The notes beneath the pieces were generated by a model, which was not told the DNA's origin, did not search any database, and worked only from the letters and a program-made list of their open reading frames with translations. This document shows, piece by piece, positions 34,925 to 43,791 of a stretch of DNA of 64,000 nucleotides. This DNA is from Candidatus Gastranaerophilales bacterium (GTDB taxonomy: Bacteria > Cyanobacteriota > Vampirovibrionia > Gastranaerophilales > Gastranaerophilaceae): the NCBI GenBank assembly GCA_910587815.1, contig CAJUNK010000004.1:67063-131062 (forward strand). Direction: 5' to 3'. Within the stretch, counting starts at the first letter, position 1, and each line of letters opens with the position of its first letter. Position numbers and translations under genes: made by a program.

Positions 34925-36340
34925 ATGAATACAATAATAATGCTTTTTTTAATAAGCTTGCTTATTTTAGTGCATGAGCTCGGGCACTTTTTTGCGGCAA
35001 GAATGTTTGGCGTCCGTGTTTCAAAATTTGGCTTTGGCCTTCCTATAGGCCCCACACTTTTTAAAACCAAATGGGGTAATACAGAAATTTTAGTACACGC
35101 CTTTCTTTTGGGCGGTTATGTTTCTTTTCCAGATGATGATGAAAAAGAAGAAGATGCCAAAAAAGATAAAAAAACAGAAGACAACAACAAAGAAATTTTG
35201 CCACCTGATTCTCCTGAAAGATTTAAAAATAAAAAGCCTTGGCAAAAAGCAGTTATTGTTTCTGCCGGCGTATTTATGAATGTTATTTTTGCAATATTTT
35301 TAACAATGCTTGCAGCTGCTTGGTATCACAAGCTTCCTATGGGTGAAGCTGATGTTTTTGTAAAAGAAATCATAAAAGACAACAATCAATCTAATATTGT
35401 TTCTATGGATATTAAAAGTGGAGACAAAATTAAAAGCATAAACAACATAAATGTTACCAATGCTTATAAATTTATATTTGTTGTACAAAAAAGTAAATAT
35501 TTTGATGGCTCTGTTGATAGCGAGGTTATCACAGAAAAACTTAACAATTTAAAAAAATTAAACCCGAATGTTGATTTTGAAAACATTATCCCAGCAGGCA
35601 CAAGATTAAGCCTTCCCGCAAAAACAGCAGAAAAACCTTTAAATGTAAGTGAAAATGTAGCAAAGGGATATGAAAAATTCAAAACAAATGAAATAGCACT
35701 TTCTAATAAAGAAATTGATTTAAGAAATGATATTGAAAATAAAAATGCTTACATTTTAAAAGAAGATACAGAGCCTGAATCTGTTGCAAAGGCTTTAGCT
35801 GACAGCTATAAACCAATAACAATTGTTTTAGAACGTGATAATAAAGAAATTGTTTTGAACAATATCTACACAGATAAAAATGGGGTTTTAGGGATAAAAC
35901 TTGAAACTGTAGAAAAATTTACACAAATTAATAATGTTAAAGATGTGATTGTGCAATCACTCAATTATCTTTGGGTAAATACAAAATTAATGGCTTTTGG
36001 GCTTTGGCAGCTTGTCACAGGCAAAATTCCAATGTCTGAAATGCATGGTATAGTAGTGATTACAAAAGTAGGCTCTGATATCATTGAAACTTACGGAATG
36101 CTAAACGGCCTTTTACTTACAGCAATTATTAGCATAGATTTAGCCATAATAAACCTTTTGCCAATTCCTGCACTTGATGGCGGACATTTAATGTTCCTTG
36201 GATTGGAAAAAATCTTAGGCCGCGAACTTGATGAAAAAATAACGGAAGGCATTGGAAAAATTTTCTTCCTGCTTTTAATCATCCTTATGGTTTATGTAAT
36301 ATTTAATGATATTTTCGCCCTTGTCACGCATAAGTTTTAG
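34925..36340 (+). CDS. rseP: RseP-type site-2 intramembrane metalloprotease
   Basis: 471 residues, M50B family. The zinc site is HELGH (17-21) in the first membrane helix, and the third ligand Asp is in PIPALDGGHLMFLG near the C-terminus. Membrane helices: about 3-25, about 115-135 (VIVSAGVFMNVIFAIFLTML) and two at the end. Between them is one PDZ-like region, interrupted by extra acidic sequence (DDDEKEEDAKKDKKTEDNNK) not usual for the family. It cuts anti-sigma factors or remnant signal peptides inside the membrane. An alternative sigma factor lies about 4 kb away, but no anti-sigma gene is seen beside it. Confidence 0.92.
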   Translation: MNTIIMLFLISLLILVHELGHFFAARMFGVRVSKFGFGLPIGPTLFKTKWGNTEILVHAFLLGGYVSFPDDDEKEEDAKKDKKTEDNNKEILPPDSPERFKNKKPWQKAVIVSAGVFMNVIFAIFLTMLAAAWYHKLPMGEADVFVKEIIKDNNQSNIVSMDIKSGDKIKSINNINVTNAYKFIFVVQKSKYFDGSVDSEVITEKLNNLKKLNPNVDFENIIPAGTRLSLPAKTAEKPLNVSENVAKGYEKFKTNEIALSNKEIDLRNDIENKNAYILKEDTEPESVAKALADSYKPITIVLERDNKEIVLNNIYTDKNGVLGIKLETVEKFTQINNVKDVIVQSLNYLWVNTKLMAFGLWQLVTGKIPMSEMHGIVVITKVGSDIIETYGMLNGLLLTAIISIDLAIINLLPIPALDGGHLMFLGLEKILGRELDEKITEGIGKIFFLLLIILMVYVIFNDIFALVTHKF

Positions 36341-36343
36341 CTA

Positions 36344-36381
36344 TAAAAAAAGGGCACAAAAAGGTTACTAAATTGTGCCCT
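36344..36381 (-). terminator. Terminator of the glycine-rich prepilin gene
   Basis: Read on the minus strand, AGGGCACAA (complement of 36373-36381) pairs with TTGTGCCCT (complement of 36351-36359), followed by seven T (36350-36344). It lies about 190 bases past the stop at 36570, after a G+C-rich 3' untranslated stretch. Confidence 0.85.
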
Positions 36382-36399
36382 AAAAAAGTTGTTCATCTA

Positions 36400-36569
36400 A
36401 AATCTTAGTGTAGTTTAAGCTTAGCCAGACTTGGCTTAGCGAAAACAAACGAGCCTTTAGGATGTGAGGGCGTGCCAACGGCGATGAGCCGGTGGACAGC
36501 CCGACACTGGACTGAACTAGTGGACAGGGCGAAGGCGTACCATGTGCAAACTAAGATACCCACAGGAGC
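36400..36569 (-). other. G+C-rich structured 3' untranslated stretch
   Basis: Roughly half G+C in a genome of about one third. It contains short hairpins (TTAGCCA/TGGCTTA, CGGC/GCCG) and a repeated GTGGACAG (two copies). It is not a tRNA or a known RNA that I can match. It lies between the stop codon of the glycine-rich gene and its terminator and is presumably in its mRNA. Confidence 0.5.
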
Positions 36570-39383
36570 CTACTCCCACCACTCTATAATTATCTTGCCA
36601 TTGGTGCCGTCTCCACCCTTGTTTGGATTGTTTGTAATATTGGATTGCGCAGAAGAATTTACTTTGCCCAAATCGCGCAGCGAAGCACCGCCACCTCCCG
36701 CAGATAACCCTGTTGCATTTTTACCATTTGCATTATCACCTGTATCTGCCGTTCCGCCAAAACCGCCATCGCCCTTGATTTCCTGCTTTGCTTCGGTGCC
36801 ATCAGATGCAATTTTAGAATAAATGTAACCTATAAAGTTTGCACCTGCACCACCAGCTAAATCCACAGCATCAGCGCCTTTCAGGCCTTTTGTGCATTTT
36901 TTATTATTTAAATAGCTTGTGTTTTTATAATGACAAATATTTGAAATATTCCCACCTGCACCATTTTGAATATTCCCACCCGCATTAACAGAAGGATTTT
37001 TACCCCCATTGCCACCACCTGCTTTAATATCTCCAAAAACAGTGTCCCCGCCTTTTTTGGCACTCACAATGGTATTATTTGAAACATAGGCGCCACGGCC
37101 GCCTTTTCCTATCCTTAATTTAATTATCTGATTACTTGAAACAGGAATATTATATTTGAAAATATTACCGCTTGCGCCGCCTCCGCCTGCGCCCAATGAA
37201 GCAAGCTTATAGGCGCCATTACCACCATTTAATGTTGCATCCCAATATTTATTCCAGGAAATTCTTGCATAACCCGGTGCCCCATTACCGCCTGATGCTA
37301 AGCCATAGCCACCGCCTCCACCACAGCCAAAACCGGATGCAGGGCTTTTGCCATCTTTAAAACTTGAAATACCGCCTTCACCGCCAGTGCAGGATATTTC
37401 ACTATTTAAAATTGATAAACCACCCCCAGCACCACCATTATAACTATTTGGAACACCGCCTGTTACAGTGTTTGACGCACTTTGCCCTGTGGTTAAAATA
37501 TTTGTACCGCCAAGACCATTTCTATATATACCTGATGGGTTTCCATAATGAATGTCAGTTTTTGCAACCACAGCACCTGAATTATTCATATATGGTGCTG
37601 CCACCCCGGCGCCGCCAGCGCCAACCTGCACGGTTAAAGATTCTCCGGGGTTTGTTTTTAGAATACGATTTTCAACAATGCTTCCCCTGCCGCCACCATA
37701 GCCACCCGTGCCATAATCAAGATAGGATATACGCAAAGCGCCATCTTTACCACTAGTAGGGCTTTTATCCCCATTGCCACCATTACAATAGTTACTTCCA
37801 AAAATAGATTTCACATCGCCGCCCGCTATGCCATTCCCTTGTTTTCCACCGGTACCACCAGCACCGTTTCCGCCAATAGTATTGCCTGCGGATGCAGCAC
37901 TATTTCCACCATTGCCACCACCATATCCTGCACCGCCGCCACCGCCGCCGCCTGTTGTCATATTGCTTGAACCGCCACCTGCGCCGCCTCCGCCAGGTGC
38001 TGCCAAATTATTATCGTTATCAAATATTGAAATCCAGGTTTTACCGCCGCCTCCGCCACCTGAACCACCTGTAGAACCTCCGCCACCACCGCCTGTGTAA
38101 TATCCTCCTCCTCCACCGCCGCCAGAAGAATATGTAGGATTTGCATAAGACATACCGCCTTTTCCTCCGCCCATACTGCTTCCAACGCCGCCATTTATAG
38201 TTACAGTGCCACTAGTTGGCAACGTTAGTGCATCAGCACCATTTCCTGCGCCGTTTCCGCCGCCTTTGCCGCCATATCCTAATTTATCCTGATAACAAAT
38301 GCCGCCTAAACCTACACCTGAACCATCTGCACCAGGAATGCCGGGAATTGTAATGCCATGTGTACCTGAACCGCCACCACCACCGTTTAATAGCCTTCCG
38401 TTTGCACCCCCAGCATTATCATTTCCGCCTGCACCGCCGCCTCCACCAATATACACAGTTAAACTGTTTACATTTGGCATAGTTGGAACACGGTTTACAA
38501 TGTATCCACCGGAACCGCCACCTGCCCCTTGACCCCCACCACTGTGGCCAGAGCCTCCACCTCCACCGCCACATGCAGTTAACAAGAAATGTTTATTTTT
38601 TAATACATCCGGTATATTCCAGGTAATTTGCCCGCTGGAATTTGCAGTAAAGGTTTTATTGGGCTCACCCCCTGTAACATTTCCATTGCCACTTGTTACA
38701 AAAGTATGTTCTTTCATAACATATCCGCCCGCAGAACCACCTGCACCACCTGAAATTAAGGTAGCCATAATATCATTTACCATGGCAGGAACCGTAAATT
38801 GATGAGTATTTGAAACTGTTGTATATTCTGTATAGCCTGCTGTGGGCGCTGTGCCTCCACCACCGCCAGCACCTATTACCGTAACACTCATATAGCCTGT
38901 ATATCCGCCTTTTACGGTAAATTCACCCTCGCAATATTCACTGCCATCTGCGTCAATTTTAACTGAATCCATTGGGCAATATTCAGGCGAGCCAAAATCA
39001 ATTTCCACAAGTTTTTGGTTAGTTTTTGCAGGGCTCATATTCCCATTTAATGTAACACTTTCATTCATTTTCCTTGTCATAACAGGTGCAAGTGCTGCCA
39101 TTAAAAGGGATGCCACCAAAAGTGCCATTAATAATTCTACCAAACTGAATGCAACTCTCTTGTCACCCTGGACTTGCCTCTTTTTGCCGAAAACTTCTAT
39201 TTTCGTACAAAATAGGTCCTCTTGGAGTGGTTTCAGGGTCTCCTTGTAATCCGTAAGAGATTCTGAAACGAGTTCAGAATGACGAATTTTGTTCGGGGTA
39301 ACAGATTTAGAAAACGCAGTGTGGTTTTTAAAGATTTTTGTTTTAAAGATTACCCAACCGGGTAGTTTGAAAAAATTTTTCAT
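36570..39383 (-). CDS. Giant glycine-rich prepilin-like protein
   Basis: 937 residues. A prepilin signature DKRVAFSLVELLMALLVASL is present: cleavage after A78 before F79, with E83 at +5, then a hydrophobic helix. What precedes is an unusually long leader of 78 residues, in which HSELVSES (35-42) is a translated extragenic palindrome (39258-39281). The ectodomain of about 830 residues is dominated by Gly-rich blocks (for example GGGGGGAGYGGGNGGNS). Such glycine-rich domains form extended or fibrous folds in adhesins. There is no other in-frame start nearer to the helix, so the long leader is real in the DNA. The opposite strand is open over long stretches only because glycine codons read as proline/alanine. 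Confidence 0.85.
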   Translation of the reverse strand: MKNFFKLPGWVIFKTKIFKNHTAFSKSVTPNKIRHSELVSESLTDYKETLKPLQEDLFCTKIEVFGKKRQVQGDKRVAFSLVELLMALLVASLLMAALAPVMTRKMNESVTLNGNMSPAKTNQKLVEIDFGSPEYCPMDSVKIDADGSEYCEGEFTVKGGYTGYMSVTVIGAGGGGGTAPTAGYTEYTTVSNTHQFTVPAMVNDIMATLISGGAGGSAGGYVMKEHTFVTSGNGNVTGGEPNKTFTANSSGQITWNIPDVLKNKHFLLTACGGGGGGSGHSGGGQGAGGGSGGYIVNRVPTMPNVNSLTVYIGGGGGAGGNDNAGGANGRLLNGGGGGSGTHGITIPGIPGADGSGVGLGGICYQDKLGYGGKGGGNGAGNGADALTLPTSGTVTINGGVGSSMGGGKGGMSYANPTYSSGGGGGGGYYTGGGGGGSTGGSGGGGGGKTWISIFDNDNNLAAPGGGGAGGGSSNMTTGGGGGGGAGYGGGNGGNSAASAGNTIGGNGAGGTGGKQGNGIAGGDVKSIFGSNYCNGGNGDKSPTSGKDGALRISYLDYGTGGYGGGRGSIVENRILKTNPGESLTVQVGAGGAGVAAPYMNNSGAVVAKTDIHYGNPSGIYRNGLGGTNILTTGQSASNTVTGGVPNSYNGGAGGGLSILNSEISCTGGEGGISSFKDGKSPASGFGCGGGGGYGLASGGNGAPGYARISWNKYWDATLNGGNGAYKLASLGAGGGGASGNIFKYNIPVSSNQIIKLRIGKGGRGAYVSNNTIVSAKKGGDTVFGDIKAGGGNGGKNPSVNAGGNIQNGAGGNISNICHYKNTSYLNNKKCTKGLKGADAVDLAGGAGANFIGYIYSKIASDGTEAKQEIKGDGGFGGTADTGDNANGKNATGLSAGGGGASLRDLGKVNSSAQSNITNNPNKGGDGTNGKIIIEWWE

Positions 39384-39661
39384 AAGTTATCCTTAACAAT
39401 GTGATTAATACCCATCTGATACAAAATTTGAAACCGCAAACCCACGCAACAAAAGCCCCTTTAAAAAAGATGCTTTAAGTGAAACAACAATGCTAAAACC
39501 TGAGTTTGTCCAAAAAAAGTAATGCTTAAAATAACTCAACAAAGTTTGCATTAATTGAGTGGATTAAGTTAAAATTTTTGTATAGTAAACAATATTTTTT
39601 ATTAAATATAATGACATTGTATAGTTATATGTATCAAATGTCAAGCATTAAGAAACTAAGT

Positions 39662-39952
39662 ATGAAGAAATTTTACGGTGCAAGAATTAAACAGATAAGA
39701 GAAGCTTTGGGAATGACCCAGAGTGATTTTGCCGAAACATTTAATACATCAAGACAATTTTTAAACAATGTGGAAGGAAACAGGGCCACATTTTCAGATG
39801 TTAAACTTATAGAACTTCAGGATAAACATAATGTCAATTTAAATTTTGTTTTAAATAATATAGGGCAGATGTTTTTAGACAAAAGCACAAATGATATTGT
39901 GAGCATAAAACTTAAAAAAGGCCAGCTTTTAAAAGTGGAGTATGAAGAATAA
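39662..39952 (+). CDS. XRE-family transcriptional regulator
   Basis: 96 residues from ATG 39662 (MKKFYGARIKQIREALGMTQ). Start uncertain: in-frame ATGs at 39638 and further upstream exist, and no strong Shine-Dalgarno decides. Helix-turn-helix: MTQSDFAETFNTSRQFLNNVEGNRATFS, then VKLIELQDKHNVNLNFVL. The C-terminal part (VSIKLKKGQLLKVEYEE) may be a dimer strand. Copies of TGTATCAAA or its complement occur at 39630, 39962 and 40011, so it may bind near its own gene and that of the membrane protein downstream. Confidence 0.85.
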   Translation: MKKFYGARIKQIREALGMTQSDFAETFNTSRQFLNNVEGNRATFSDVKLIELQDKHNVNLNFVLNNIGQMFLDKSTNDIVSIKLKKGQLLKVEYEE

Positions 39953-39956
39953 TCTT

Positions 39957-40024
39957 AATATTTTGATACAAAATGACAATTTGGCAAGTTCAGTGGTTTT
40001 ATCCAAAATGTGTATCAAAATATT
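39957..40024. promoter_or_regulatory. 14-bp perfect inverted repeat, candidate operator or hairpin
   Basis: AATATTTTGATACA (39957-39970) and TGTATCAAAATATT (40011-40024) are exactly complementary and stand 40 bases apart, between the XRE gene and the 40036 gene. A further partial match TGTATCAAATG is at 39630. Either a regulator binding pair or an RNA stem. Confidence 0.5.
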
Positions 40025-40035
40025 AGGAATAAAAT

Positions 40036-40461
40036 ATGAGCTCAATAGACAGCAAAAACAATACATCCATTCCAATTTCTACAGCAGCAGGTGCTGCAAG
40101 TTGCGCATTGATTGGTGGAATAAACAGGGCTATGGTATACAATAAAACAAATAAGGCCCTGCAAGCCCTTGGTACAAAAGATACGTTCACAAAAGATATT
40201 ATTCAAAAAACAGGCACTATTATTAAAGACGGCAACACAAGCAATATATATAAAATAAAAGATATAAAAAGGTTTAGCATAACCACACCTGAAAACGTAA
40301 AACCCACGTTTGAAAATATTTCAGGTATTCTTAAAGACGCAAAAGAGATTATCAAAAAAACTACACCAAAATTTATACTAATATGCACTGCGGTAGGGGC
40401 TGTAGCCGGGCTATTGATTGGCCTTATGGACAAAACTTCGGCACAAAAAGATATTGAATAA
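40036..40461 (+). CDS. Small membrane hypothetical protein
   Basis: 141 residues. Two hydrophobic segments: a small-residue helix near the N-terminus (ISTAAGAASCALIGGINRAM) and a C-terminal helix (PKFILICTAVGAVAGLLIGLM), with a basic soluble stretch between. AGGAA precedes the ATG by about eight bases. No family recognised. It is 83 bases after the XRE gene and the 14-bp inverted repeat lies just upstream, so XRE control is plausible. Confidence 0.7.
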   Translation: MSSIDSKNNTSIPISTAAGAASCALIGGINRAMVYNKTNKALQALGTKDTFTKDIIQKTGTIIKDGNTSNIYKIKDIKRFSITTPENVKPTFENISGILKDAKEIIKKTTPKFILICTAVGAVAGLLIGLMDKTSAQKDIE

Positions 40462-40503
40462 AAAACACAACAAATTTATTAAGTAAGCATTTTTCAGGTA
40501 TTG

Positions 40504-40532
40504 TTGACTTTAGGTGTGCTTCCTGTTATATT
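40504..40532 (+). promoter_or_regulatory. Promoter for rpsU
   Basis: TTGACT (40504-40509), 17-base spacer, TATATT (40527-40532), with TGT before the -10 box. Near-consensus sigma-70 promoter about 46 bases upstream of the rpsU start. Confidence 0.85.
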
Positions 40533-40578
40533 ATCAGTAAATAACAGTGATTTTAAATACCTGAAGGAGGTGAAAACA

Positions 40579-40752
40579 TTGCCAGAAGTACGCGTAAGAG
40601 AAAATGAAAATATCGAAAGCGCTCTTAAAAGATTTAAGAAAAAAATCCAAAAAGCAGGTATTTTATCTGAAATCAAACGTAGAGAAAGATATGAAAAACC
40701 GTCAGTAAAAAGAAAAAGAAAATCTGAAGCAGCAAGAAAAAGACGTGTTTAG
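40579..40752 (+). CDS. rpsU: 30S ribosomal protein S21
   Basis: 57 residues starting at TTG 40579, eight bases after a strong AGGAGGTG. An in-frame upstream start would include the promoter and is rejected. MPEVRVRENENIESALKRFK followed by the very basic tail RKRKSEAARKRRV is typical S21, a late-assembly small-subunit protein. It is a single-gene unit with a near-consensus promoter and a terminator. The use of TTG may lower its initiation rate. Confidence 0.95.
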   Translation: MPEVRVRENENIESALKRFKKKIQKAGILSEIKRRERYEKPSVKRKRKSEAARKRRV

Positions 40753-40762
40753 ATAAATATTT

Positions 40763-40791
40763 AAAAGGGGATTGCTTTTATCCCCTTTTTT
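40763..40791 (+). terminator. Terminator of rpsU
   Basis: AAAAGGGGAT (40763-40772) pairs with ATCCCCTTTT (40780-40789), followed by T. Confidence 0.92.
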
Positions 40792-40817
40792 AGAATAAAA
40801 GTTTTAAGGGGGAGAAT

Positions 40818-41318
40818 ATGGCAAAAGATTGCAGTTTTGATGTGGTTTCTGAATTTGACAAACAAGAACTTTTAAATGCAGTTGAACAAACCAAAAAAGA
40901 TATAAATTCAAGGTTTGATCTTAAAGATTCTAATTCAACAGTTGAACTGGATGCAGATAAATCAATCACAATTACCACAAATGACGATATGAAACTGAAA
41001 AACATTGTGGATATTTTACAAGGAAAGATGATTAAAAGAAATTTAAGCATCAAAATTTTAGACCCAAAAACTCCAGAAAACGCTCTTGGCGGAAACGTTA
41101 GACAAGTTTTTGAACTTAAAAAAGGTCTAACCCAGGATTTAGCTAAAAAAATCACTGCTGCAATTAAAGAATCAAAATTAAAGGTGCAGGCTTCGATCCA
41201 GGGAGAACAGGTACGCGTTTCCGGCAAAAGCCGCGATGACCTTCAAGATGTTATTAAACTTTTAAAAGAAAAAGAGGATGTTTTCAACATTCCTCTGCAA
41301 TTTACAAACTATAGATAA
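40818..41318 (+). CDS. yajQ: YajQ/UPF0234 family nucleotide-binding protein
   Basis: 166 residues, usual length. CSFDVVSEFDKQELLNAVEQ at the start, then NSRFDLKDS, GGNVRQVFELKKGL and the ending KDRDDLQ-like KSRDDLQDVIKLLKEKEDV...PLQFTNYR are diagnostic. YajQ-type proteins bind nucleic acids or nucleotides, and in some bacteria cyclic di-GMP; in this organism the role is unknown. NAD kinase begins one base after its stop and recN overlaps it, so the three are one unit. Confidence 0.95.
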   Translation: MAKDCSFDVVSEFDKQELLNAVEQTKKDINSRFDLKDSNSTVELDADKSITITTNDDMKLKNIVDILQGKMIKRNLSIKILDPKTPENALGGNVRQVFELKKGLTQDLAKKITAAIKESKLKVQASIQGEQVRVSGKSRDDLQDVIKLLKEKEDVFNIPLQFTNYR

Positions 41319-41319
41319 T

Positions 41320-42141
41320 ATGGAACTTGATTTAAAAAATACAGGCATTGTTTACAATCAGGATATTTCAGGCAGTAAGGATTTTGCGGCCGAAGTTTCT
41401 TCTTGCTTTTTTAACCAAGGTTTAACAAAAACCCTGCCAAAAATTTATGATATGGAAAATATGCCAAATAATATCACTTATGCTGTTGCAATAGGAGGGG
41501 ATGGCACACTTTTAAAATGTGCAAGACACTACAGCAAATTAAACGTACCTGTTTTTGGTTTTAATATGGGCCGCCTTGGATATTTATCACAAGCATTACC
41601 TAATGAACTGGATTTTGTAATTCAAAAAATTAAAGATAAGGATTTTAGGATTGAAGAAAGATTAATGTTAAAATCCAATACAGATAACATTGCATTAAAT
41701 GATATGGTAATAAAAAATGAATCAAATGCAAGAACATCTGTTTTGAATTTATTTATAAATGATAGACCAATTTGCAGCTATATGGCAGATGGAATAATAA
41801 TTTCAACCCCTACAGGCTCTACTGCATATTCACTATCTGCTGGCGGCCCTGTAATTTCGCCCGATATTGATTGTTTTATAATTGTACCAATATGTCCGCA
41901 CACACTAAATGCAAGACCTGTCATCGTAAGTTCAAATGTAACTGTCACGGTTAAAATTTGTGAAAATTGTGGATATCAAATAACAGCAGACGGACAAGAT
42001 ACAAGATTATTTAAAAATGAAGTTGTAATTAAAAAATATGAAAATTGCGCTAAACTTTTATTATTAAATAAAGAAAAAAATGATTTCTACAGAATTTTAA
42101 GACAAAAGCTGCACTGGGGGGTGGCACCAAACAAATGCTAA
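41320..42141 (+). CDS. nadK: NAD kinase
   Basis: 273 residues from ATG 41320; an earlier in-frame ATG at 41278 lies inside yajQ and is rejected. It has the catalytic GGDGTLLKCARHYS (AIGGDGT), NMGRLGYL, the ADGIIISTPTGSTAYSLSAGGP stretch and TVKICENCGYQITADGQD. It phosphorylates NAD to NADP. It overlaps the recN start by seven bases, a common arrangement in many bacteria. Confidence 0.95.
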   Translation: MELDLKNTGIVYNQDISGSKDFAAEVSSCFFNQGLTKTLPKIYDMENMPNNITYAVAIGGDGTLLKCARHYSKLNVPVFGFNMGRLGYLSQALPNELDFVIQKIKDKDFRIEERLMLKSNTDNIALNDMVIKNESNARTSVLNLFINDRPICSYMADGIIISTPTGSTAYSLSAGGPVISPDIDCFIIVPICPHTLNARPVIVSSNVTVTVKICENCGYQITADGQDTRLFKNEVVIKKYENCAKLLLLNKEKNDFYRILRQKLHWGVAPNKC

Positions 42142-43751
42142 AAGAACTTTTCATTAAAAATTTTATATTAATTGATGAATTGAGACTTAATTTTGAATCA
42201 GGATTTAATGTATTTTTAGGGGAAACTGGTGCTGGTAAAAGTATAATTTTTAAAGCAATAGATATAGCCCTTGGCGCAAAAACAAGCAAAGATGTATTAA
42301 ATAACCCTGAAAAAAATGCCCTAATTGAACTTACCTTTGAAGAAGATGATGAAGAAATTGTAATTTCAAGAGAAATAAGCAAAACCGGCACAAAGCCAAG
42401 GCTAAATGGTGCTATGGTAACACTTGATATCATAAATCAAATGAGAGAAAAACTTGTTGATATCCATTCGCAACACCAAACATATACATATATTCAACCA
42501 AAACACCATATTGGGCTTTTGGATTCTTACATTGAAAGTATAGATAAAGATTTTAAGGATACACTAAAAAAATACAGAGAAGATTATTTAGAATATAAAA
42601 ATGTATCTAAAAAACTGAATGAACTTGAAGAAAAAAAGCAGGAAAATGCTGATAGGGTAGAATTTTTAAGGTTTCAAATTAATGAAATTGAAACTGCTGA
42701 GATAAAAGAGGGGGAAGAGGATGAATTAAACTCTGAACTTGATGTTTTATCTAACCTTGAAGAATTAAAGGAATTAACCTATAGCGCATATTATGCGCTA
42801 AACAGTGATGATGGATCTATTTTAGATGCACTATCCAAAATAAAATATAATATTTCAAGGGCAAGGGAATTTGATAATTCGCTAGATGAAACAGAAAGCA
42901 GTTTTATTGATGCACTAGAAAATTTAAGAGATATATCAAACACATTAAGAAATTATTCAGATGGTCTTCAAAATAACCCGCAAAGACTGGATGAAATCAA
43001 TGAAAGGCTTGAATTAATTCAAAAATTAAAGAGAAAATATGGTGATATTTTTGAAGTTTATGAAAATTTAAAAAAAGAACTTGAAACCATAGAAAGCAGT
43101 GTTTTATCTTATGATGATTTAAAGATTAAAAAGGATGACTTATTAAATTCTATTAACAAGCTATCACAAAACCTAACAGAAAAAAGAAAAATAAATGCTG
43201 AAAAATTATCAAAATTAATCGAAAATGAACTTAAAGATTTAAATATGGAATATGCAAAATTTCATATTGATATTCAAGAAAGTAATTTTCAACAAAACGG
43301 TAAAGACAGTGTTGAATTTTTAATCACAACGAATATTTCAAAAGGAATGACGCCTTTAGCAAAAACAGCTTCCGGCGGGGAAATTTCGAGAGTTATGCTT
43401 GCAATAAAAACTGTATTTTGCAATATAGATAAAATTTCTGTAGTTATTTTTGATGAAATTGATACAGGTATTTCAGGCAAAACATCGGTTTGTGTTGCAA
43501 ATTCTATGGCAAAGTTATCTAAAGGTACAAAAGAAACCAAAGGTGCACAGGTTTTTGCAATCACTCATCAGCCAATAATAGCATCAAAAGCTAATCATTT
43601 TTATATGGTATCAAAGGAACAAAACGACAAAACCACTGTAAATGTGCGCAAATTAAACGAAGATGAAAAACCAAATGCGCTGGCACAAATGGCTCTTGGA
43701 GATATAAGTGATAACTCTTTAACTTTTGCAAAAGAATTACTTGGCTCTTGA
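42135..43751 (+). CDS. recN: DNA repair protein RecN
   Basis: 538 residues, SMC-like ATPase. Walker A GETGAGKSIIF (about residue 30), Q-loop at VDIHSQHQ, a long coiled-coil centre, the signature FLITTNISKGMTPLAKTASGGEISR and Walker B VVIFDEIDTGISG. It organises DNA ends at double-strand breaks. The 5' overlap with nadK implies translational coupling. Confidence 0.94.
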   Translation: MLKELFIKNFILIDELRLNFESGFNVFLGETGAGKSIIFKAIDIALGAKTSKDVLNNPEKNALIELTFEEDDEEIVISREISKTGTKPRLNGAMVTLDIINQMREKLVDIHSQHQTYTYIQPKHHIGLLDSYIESIDKDFKDTLKKYREDYLEYKNVSKKLNELEEKKQENADRVEFLRFQINEIETAEIKEGEEDELNSELDVLSNLEELKELTYSAYYALNSDDGSILDALSKIKYNISRAREFDNSLDETESSFIDALENLRDISNTLRNYSDGLQNNPQRLDEINERLELIQKLKRKYGDIFEVYENLKKELETIESSVLSYDDLKIKKDDLLNSINKLSQNLTEKRKINAEKLSKLIENELKDLNMEYAKFHIDIQESNFQQNGKDSVEFLITTNISKGMTPLAKTASGGEISRVMLAIKTVFCNIDKISVVIFDEIDTGISGKTSVCVANSMAKLSKGTKETKGAQVFAITHQPIIASKANHFYMVSKEQNDKTTVNVRKLNEDEKPNALAQMALGDISDNSLTFAKELLGS

Positions 43752-43791
43752 TTTCAATACAAGGTGTAATTCAATTATCTACGCAAATTAT

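Noticed and set aside
36400..36569. tRNA, tmRNA, RNase P or SRP RNA in the G+C-rich stretch
   Set aside because: No acceptor/T-loop pattern and no conserved core of any of these RNAs can be matched on either strand.
36472..38532. Long proline/histidine-rich frames on the plus strand opposite the glycine-rich gene
   Set aside because: They are the mirror of GGN glycine codons, lack ribosome sites and hydrophobic or catalytic features; the minus-strand gene has a clear prepilin start.
39942..40145. 67-codon frame overlapping the 40036 gene
   Set aside because: It spans the inverted repeat and overlaps a better-supported gene with a ribosome site.
40493..40565. Leader hairpin (TTCAGGTATT/AATACCTGAA) controlling rpsU
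   Set aside because: The left arm lies upstream of the near-consensus promoter at 40504-40532, so it would not be in the main transcript.
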